Shown here: positions 30,497 to 35,244 of the stretch, in pieces
Layout: each line of letters opens with the position of its first letter
Position numbering within the stretch: the first letter of the stretch is position 1
Origin: Actinoallomurus soli
Lineage (GTDB): Bacteria > Actinomycetota > Actinomycetes > Streptosporangiales > Streptosporangiaceae
Reading direction: 5' to 3'
NCBI RefSeq assembly: GCF_024055715.1
Contig: NZ_JAMXMV010000041.1
Coordinates: forward strand, 1 to 35,244
Length of the DNA stretch: 35,244 bases
Notes under the pieces: model-generated
Seen by the model: only the letters and a program-made list of their open reading frames with translations
Told to the model about the DNA's origin: nothing
Database searches by the model: none
Translations under genes and position numbers: made by a program

Positions 30497-33223
30497 GTGG
30501 CGGTGAGGAGCGCACTGCGGGTCGGCCACCGCAGCTGGGGCGCGCACCGGACGATCATGGCTGCCGTGCGCGCCGCTGAGCCCGGTGCTCTGATCTCCAT
30601 CCAGCCCGGCACCTACATCGAGAGCGTCGCGCTGGACCGCGACGTCACCCTCATCGCCGAGAAGGGCCCCGGCTCGGTGCGGGTGGTAGGTGGGCGTGGT
30701 CCGGCGCTCGTTGTGCACGGGCAGGGCGGCGCCGTACGGGACCTGGTGGTCGAAAGCCCCCACGGCGAGCCGGCCGTCCTGATCAGCGGCGGCACGGTGC
30801 TGATCGAGGGCTGCGAGATCACCGGAGGGCCGGTGCAGGCCACCGGGACCGCCACCCCGGTGCTGCGCGGGTGCCGGCTGCACCACACCGGGGAGGTCGG
30901 TCTGTACCTCGGCGGCGACAGCGCGGCCGAGGTCGAGGACACCGAGGTCGCCGATGTCGACGCTGTCGGCGTCTTCGTCGACCATGGGGCCGCCCCAGTG
31001 CTGCGGAAGCTGGCGATCAGCAGGACCGGCGGGCACGGCCTGCGGTTCAGCGGGTCGGCCCGGGGCACCGCCGAGGACTGCCAGATCACCCACACCGGAG
31101 CGGCGGCGGTCGCGATCGACGCCAACGCCGCGCCCCTTCTGCGGGACTGCCGCATCGGTGACAGCGCCGCCGCCGGCCTGATCGTCACCGGCCACGCCGG
31201 CGCCGCCCCCGGTGCCGTACCGGACCAGGACGACGACCAAGGCGAGGACCAGGACGCCTCGGCGGGGGGTGCCTTCGGGGTGGCACTGCACGGCTGCCAG
31301 ATCGTCCGTACCGCGAAGGACGGCGTGCACGTGACCGGGCAGGCCGCCGTCTCCCTGACGGAGTGCCGGATCAGCGAGGTGCGGGCGACCGGGGTCGTGG
31401 TCGGGGGCGACGGCCGGCTGCGGCTGGACGGAACGACGATCACCGACACGGGCGACACCGGCATCGCGGTGGGCGGCACGGCTCGGGTCGAGGTCAGCCG
31501 CAGCACCATCCAGCGGGTGGCGGCCAACGGGGTGTACGCGGGTGAGTCGGCGCGGCTCGTCCTCAGTACGACCGTGGTCAGCGACACCGCGTACACCGCG
31601 GTTCACGCCGGCGGCACCAGCCGCCTGGCGGTCCGCGCCTGCGAACTGCGCGGCACCCCGGAACACGGGCTGCGGGGCACCGATGACGCCCTGATCACCG
31701 TCGAGAACACCACGATCGAGGATGCCGGCTTGTCCGGGCTGGCCGTCGATGGCTGCGACCTGTCGGCCCTCCGCTGCCGCATCGGCAAGGCGGGCACCGG
31801 GATCAGCCTCAAGACCGAGCATCGGCCGCTGATCGACCGCTGCGAGGTCAAGGGATGTTCCGGGCCCGGCCTCGACGTGGCCGCCGGCACCGCCGCGCTG
31901 GTCGTCGACTGCCGCGTCACCGAGACCGGCGCGGCAGGCGTCTTCGTCCGGGAACGCGCCACGGTGTGGCTGACCGACTGCACCATCGCCGACACCAAGG
32001 GCACCGGCCTGGTGGTGCAGGAACGCGCCACCCCCCGGCTGCGTGGGGTGTCCATCGCCCGTACCGGGAAGAACGGTCTGTTCGTCGCCGACAACGCGGC
32101 GGGGCGGTACGAGAACTGCGACATCAGTGTCGCCGGCTTCCCCGCGGTCTACGTCGGCAGCGGAGCCACCCCGCTGCTGCGCGGCTGCCTGATCCACGAC
32201 ACCGACGAAGCCGTCAAGTGCGCCGAGGACGCGGACGCGGTGTTCGAGTCGTGCCGGGCCGAGAACGTGAAGGCAGGGGAGTTGCCGCAGGATCAGCCCG
32301 GCGATCCCGCGCGCGTTGACGCCGGGGTCCCGGTTCCGTCCATCGGTGTCGGTGCGCCCGAACCGGCCGGCGCGTCCATCGGGCCTGACGGCACGGCGAA
32401 GTCGGCAGGCAGGAAGGGCGAGAGCCTGGCCGAGGTACTGGCCGAACTGGAGGGGCTGGTCGGTCTGGACGGAGTCAAGCAGGACGTCAGCACCATGGTC
32501 AAGGTGATGCAGATGGTCCGGCAGCGCACCGAGGCCGGGCTCGCCTCACCGCCGCTCAGCCGGCACCTGGTCTTCGCCGGCAACAGCGGCACCGGTAAGA
32601 CCACGGTGGCCCGGCTCTATGGCCGCATCCTCGCCGCGGTCGGCCTGCTCTCCCAAGGGCACCTGGTGGAGGCCGACCGCGGCTCGCTGGTCGGTGAGTA
32701 CGTCGGCCACACCGCCCCGAAGACCACCGCGATCTTCCGGCGTGCGCTCGGCGGCGTGCTTTTCATCGACGAGGCGTACGCGCTGACCCCGGAAGGCCAG
32801 GGTACGGATTACGGCCGGGAGGCGATCGCCACCCTGGTGAAGCTGATGGAGGACCACCGCGACAACGTGGTCGTCATCGTCGCCGGCTATCCGGACGAGA
32901 TGGAACGCTTCATCGACGTCAACCCCGGCCTGGCGTCCCGGTTCACCCGCACCCTCCTCTTCGAGGACTACGACGCCGAGGAGCTCGTGCAGATCGTCGA
33001 CTTCAATGCGCGCGAGCACCAGTACGAGCTGCCCGAGCGGACCCGCGAGTCGCTGCTGGCCTACTTCGGCTCGATGGTGCGCGACGACCGCTTCGGCAAC
33101 GGCCGCACCGCCCGGCAGATCTTCCAACGCATGACGGAGAACCACGCCAAACGAGTCGTGGAACTCGAAGCCCCGACGACCGAGGACCTGGTGACTCTGC
33201 TTCCGGAGGACCTGCCGGGTTGA
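30497..33223 (+). CDS. Right-handed beta-helix fused to EccA-like AAA+ ATPase
   Basis: A 908-residue protein from GTG 30497. Residues 15-590 have regular repeats of about 23 residues (GCRLHHTGEVGLYLGGDSAA; CQITHTGAAAVAIDANAAPL) typical of a pectate-lyase-like beta-helix. Residues 600-640 are a linker. Residues 645-908 are a CbxX/CfqX-type AAA+ domain close to EccA: Walker A GNSGTGKT (695-702), Walker B GVLFIDEAYAL (753-763), and SRFTRTL with the arginine finger. EccA normally has TPR repeats at the N-terminus, so a beta-helix in that place is unusual. No signal peptide is present, so it is cytoplasmic. It probably acts as an ATP-dependent chaperone for T7SS substrates. Confidence 0.88.
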   Translation: MAVRSALRVGHRSWGAHRTIMAAVRAAEPGALISIQPGTYIESVALDRDVTLIAEKGPGSVRVVGGRGPALVVHGQGGAVRDLVVESPHGEPAVLISGGTVLIEGCEITGGPVQATGTATPVLRGCRLHHTGEVGLYLGGDSAAEVEDTEVADVDAVGVFVDHGAAPVLRKLAISRTGGHGLRFSGSARGTAEDCQITHTGAAAVAIDANAAPLLRDCRIGDSAAAGLIVTGHAGAAPGAVPDQDDDQGEDQDASAGGAFGVALHGCQIVRTAKDGVHVTGQAAVSLTECRISEVRATGVVVGGDGRLRLDGTTITDTGDTGIAVGGTARVEVSRSTIQRVAANGVYAGESARLVLSTTVVSDTAYTAVHAGGTSRLAVRACELRGTPEHGLRGTDDALITVENTTIEDAGLSGLAVDGCDLSALRCRIGKAGTGISLKTEHRPLIDRCEVKGCSGPGLDVAAGTAALVVDCRVTETGAAGVFVRERATVWLTDCTIADTKGTGLVVQERATPRLRGVSIARTGKNGLFVADNAAGRYENCDISVAGFPAVYVGSGATPLLRGCLIHDTDEAVKCAEDADAVFESCRAENVKAGELPQDQPGDPARVDAGVPVPSIGVGAPEPAGASIGPDGTAKSAGRKGESLAEVLAELEGLVGLDGVKQDVSTMVKVMQMVRQRTEAGLASPPLSRHLVFAGNSGTGKTTVARLYGRILAAVGLLSQGHLVEADRGSLVGEYVGHTAPKTTAIFRRALGGVLFIDEAYALTPEGQGTDYGREAIATLVKLMEDHRDNVVVIVAGYPDEMERFIDVNPGLASRFTRTLLFEDYDAEELVQIVDFNAREHQYELPERTRESLLAYFGSMVRDDRFGNGRTARQIFQRMTENHAKRVVELEAPTTEDLVTLLPEDLPG

Positions 33224-33234
33224 AGAAGTTGAGC

Positions 33235-33263
33235 CGGCGCCTGGGAAAGGGACTCAGGCGCCG
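33235..33263. terminator. Hairpin between convergent genes
   Basis: CGGCGCCTG (33235-33243), loop of 11, CAGGCGCCG (33255-33263). It overlaps the stop of the leftward gene. Confidence 0.55.
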
Positions 33264-33997
33264 AACGGTCCGTCGGGAGGGAAGGCGGCCTTGTAGTCCA
33301 TCGTGGCGTAGGACTGGCCCGCATCGGTGATCAGCGCGGTGAACCCGCCCATCGCCTCGATCGCGTTTCCGATGGTGTTCAGCAGGTTCTTCATCTGGGG
33401 GATGGTCGCGTCCGCGAACTGCTGGGCAGCGTCGTCGCCCGGGTCCGGCCTCCAGCTCCCTTGGAAGACCGCTGAGCCTGTCTCCACCGTACCCTGGGTG
33501 AACCCGACATCCTGGCCGAAGAAGTTGTCGTCGCCGACCGCCTTGTTGACCTCGTCCTTCAACGTCTCATACCCATCGATGGACTGCGAGGTGGCATCGA
33601 GACAGCGCTGCTCGGACGACCGGAGGGTGGACAGGTTGATGTAGAACCGGCCGCTCTCCATCGCGGGCGAGGCACCGTCGGACGAGCCGTCATCCCGCAG
33701 CGGGCGGATATCGGGTGCCGTGGTGTAGGCCATCTTGAGAATCGGCTCATTGCCGCTTTTCTCTGGCGGATCTGAGTCGCCCGATCCATCCGAGGGCAAC
33801 GGTGTTCCACCGTAATAGCTGGCGTAGTCGTCGGCGGCGGCCTTCTGAACGTCGTCGGAGCCGTCGACCTGCGGTTCCCAGGGCTTTCCAGGTGTCTCGT
33901 ACTTAGGAACGATCGGCTTGACTGAGCCCAACTGATCGGACATCGACAACACCAGCTCTCTGTGCGGCCGTCTCGGCTCCAGAATCTTCGCGGCCAC
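33254..33997 (-). CDS. T7SS-substrate-like helical protein
   Basis: A 247-residue protein from GTG 33997 (AGAGG five bases upstream); ATG 33943 is an alternative. Residues 1-115 are acidic and disordered, rich in Asp, Pro and Ser. Residues 116-240 are mostly helical: FYINLSTLRSSEQRCLDATS, WRPDPGDDAAQQFADATIPQ, MKNLLNTIGNAIEAMGGFTA. Tyr230-Asp234 (YATMD) fits the YxxxD/E secretion signal of T7SS substrates. The overall helical hairpin with a Trp before the second helix is like an enlarged WXG100/EspC-type protein. It is likely an exported partner of the system, but the family is not named with certainty. Confidence 0.7.
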   Translation of the reverse strand: MAAKILEPRRPHRELVLSMSDQLGSVKPIVPKYETPGKPWEPQVDGSDDVQKAAADDYASYYGGTPLPSDGSGDSDPPEKSGNEPILKMAYTTAPDIRPLRDDGSSDGASPAMESGRFYINLSTLRSSEQRCLDATSQSIDGYETLKDEVNKAVGDDNFFGQDVGFTQGTVETGSAVFQGSWRPDPGDDAAQQFADATIPQMKNLLNTIGNAIEAMGGFTALITDAGQSYATMDYKAAFPPDGPFGA

Positions 33998-34176
33998 GGA
34001 AACCTCTGCACAGTCCGCGCGCGTATGCTCTCATCCTCCCCTTGACGTGGCGAGGACATCGACGTCCCTTTTCCTGGACACCGTCGGAGCTCCGACGTGG
34101 ACCTGTCCGTGATGGAGCGGACTCCGTACGGTGGGGGGCGCCACTATGGGTGAAGAGTAAGAGTGGAGCGTGTGTT

Positions 34177-35244
34177 GTGACGACACCGACATCGGGAGCC
34201 TCTCAAACCCAGCCGGCGGCGGAGCCTGCCGAGGTGGTCGATGGCCATCCGGGGACGGTCCAGCCGGACGGGTCGTTCGTCTCCGACGACGGTACGGTCT
34301 ACGTTCCTGCAGGGGGGCGACCGGAGCACGGAATCTCCACCCCGGACGGTCACTTCATTCCGGGCGGCACGACCCACGTCATGCCGGACGGCACGACCGC
34401 CTACGGCATGATGGCCGGCAACGTCTTCTTGTCGGTTGACCAGAAGACGATCGAGCTCGGTGACGGCTCGGTGCTTCACGGTAACTTGGACGTGAATACG
34501 GGAGTCTTCACCACTGACTCTGGTAACGCTTATCTAGTCACCGCGGATGGTGTTGTCTCCGTAGTGGCTCATGTGATGCCGGATGGTTCGACGGCGTACG
34601 GTCAGATGATCGGCGGTGATTTCTATTCGGCCGATGGGTCGACGGTTGCGTTGGCGAATGGTGATGTTCTGCATGGCGGCAGTCCGCAGAATGGGGTTTT
34701 CGTAACCGATGCGGGTGCTGTTTATCTGACTACGGATTCCGGGCTTGTTCCCGGGGCGAGTCATGTGATGCCGGATGGTTCGACGGCGTACGGTCAGATG
34801 ATCGGCGGTGATTTCTATTCGGCCGATGGGTCGACGGTTGCGTTGGCGAATGGTGATGTTCTGCATGGCGGCAGCCCGCAGAATGGGGTTTTCGTAACCG
34901 ATGCGGGTGCTGTTTATCTGACTACGGATTCCGGGCTTGTTCCCGGGGCGAGTCATGTGATGCCGGATGGTTCGACGGCGTACGGTCAGATGATCGGCGG
35001 TGATTTCTATTCGGCCGATGGGTCGACGGTTGCGTTGGCGAATGGTGATGTTCTGCATGGCGGCAGCCCGCAGAATGGGGTTTTCGTAACCGATGCGGGT
35101 GCTGTTTATCTGACTACGGATTCCGGGCTTGTTCCCGGGGCGAGTCATGTGATGCCGGATGGTTCGACGGCGTACGGTCAGATGATCGGTGGCGATTTCT
35201 TCTCGATCGATAGCACGACGATCGTGCTCGGAGACGGCACCGTA
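34177..35244 (+). CDS. Repeat protein with 64-residue tandem units (partial at right end)
   Basis: From GTG 34177, with GGAG eight bases upstream, the frame is open for 356 codons to the edge. Residues 1-60 are a Pro/Gly-rich N-terminus. After that come units with the pattern VMPDGSTAYGQMIGGDFYSA, DGSTVALANGDVLHGG, GVFVTDAGAVYL. One diverged unit (34378, 65 residues) is followed by three near-identical 64-residue units and a fourth, diverging unit. No signal peptide or membrane helix is seen. It may be a T7SS-exported surface protein or a toxin front part; the rest of the gene is outside the window. Confidence 0.75.
   Translation, partial: MTTPTSGASQTQPAAEPAEVVDGHPGTVQPDGSFVSDDGTVYVPAGGRPEHGISTPDGHFIPGGTTHVMPDGTTAYGMMAGNVFLSVDQKTIELGDGSVLHGNLDVNTGVFTTDSGNAYLVTADGVVSVVAHVMPDGSTAYGQMIGGDFYSADGSTVALANGDVLHGGSPQNGVFVTDAGAVYLTTDSGLVPGASHVMPDGSTAYGQMIGGDFYSADGSTVALANGDVLHGGSPQNGVFVTDAGAVYLTTDSGLVPGASHVMPDGSTAYGQMIGGDFYSADGSTVALANGDVLHGGSPQNGVFVTDAGAVYLTTDSGLVPGASHVMPDGSTAYGQMIGGDFFSIDSTTIVLGDGTV
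34573..35148 (+). repeat. Three near-identical 192-bp tandem repeats
   Basis: Units begin at 34573, 34765 and 34957, each 192 bp. Units 2 and 3 look identical; unit 1 differs at a few bases, for example AGT against AGC in GGCAGYCCGCAG. The units use many T-ending codons (GGT, GAT, GTT), unlike the flanking G/C-ending codons and unlike the diverged copies at either side. This points to recent amplification. Confidence 0.9.

Noticed and set aside
30434-32197. Minus-strand frame of 587 codons under the beta-helix region
   Set aside because: Antisense shadow of the beta-helix/AAA+ gene; low-complexity Gly/Asp/Val sequence without motifs.
34534-35148. Minus-strand frame with repeating protein over the tandem repeats
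   Set aside because: The repeats are in DNA, so every frame repeats. The plus frame has a good start, an RBS, units of conserved type at both ends and continues to the edge.
34573-35148. CRISPR array
   Set aside because: The 192-bp units are contiguous, coding and have no spacers.

Overview
The window is high-GC DNA from a filamentous actinobacterium, probably Streptomycetales or Streptosporangiales. Supporting signs are G/C-ending codons, frequent GTG starts, many TetR regulators, an F420-type luciferase-like oxidoreductase, a DUF742 protein and a WXG100/EccD type VII secretion (T7SS) locus. Everything here comes from reading the sequence and its translations; no database search was run.

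Left part (1 to about 13.5 kb): small accessory metabolic cassettes, each with its own regulator, separated by gene remnants. In order: a partial gene behind a palindrome, an LLM-class oxidoreductase, a deleted alpha/beta-hydrolase remnant, a divergent TetR regulator with paired operators, an O-methyltransferase remnant, an epoxide hydrolase convergent with an AraC-type HTH frame, a P-loop NTPase/GNAT-like/HTH protein, an SMI1/KNR4 protein, IS21-like and MFS remnants, a TetR regulator with palindromic operators and its likely target amidase, a methyltransferase, a second copy of the paired-operator promoter in front of another broken frame, a cyclase-family hydrolase and an aldo/keto reductase. 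The enzymes suggest catabolism or modification of small organic molecules, but no complete pathway is visible.

Middle (13.5 to 25.7 kb): one very large minus-strand gene (2482 codons) has a papain-like Cys-His-Asp domain at its N-terminal end, a long helical segment and long beta-rich modules; it looks like a giant polymorphic toxin or exoprotein. Upstream lie a Pro-rich DUF742 protein, a mannitol-type PTS IIC protein without IIB/IIA, a TetR regulator and a LuxR-type regulator whose receiver domain appears to lack its acidic phosphorylation residues.

Right part (25.7 kb to the end): a T7SS locus. It has EccD, a single-pass LamG-like protein, a divergent pair of WXG100 proteins, a membrane-anchored golvesin-like protein, a fusion of a right-handed beta-helix with an EccA-like AAA+ ATPase, a helical T7SS-substrate-like protein and the start of a protein with near-identical 64-residue tandem repeats. 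EccB, EccC, EccE and mycosin are not in the window and may lie beyond its right edge. The best candidates for something new are this T7SS arrangement, the giant papain-like protein, and the duplicated TetR-operator promoter in front of two broken genes.
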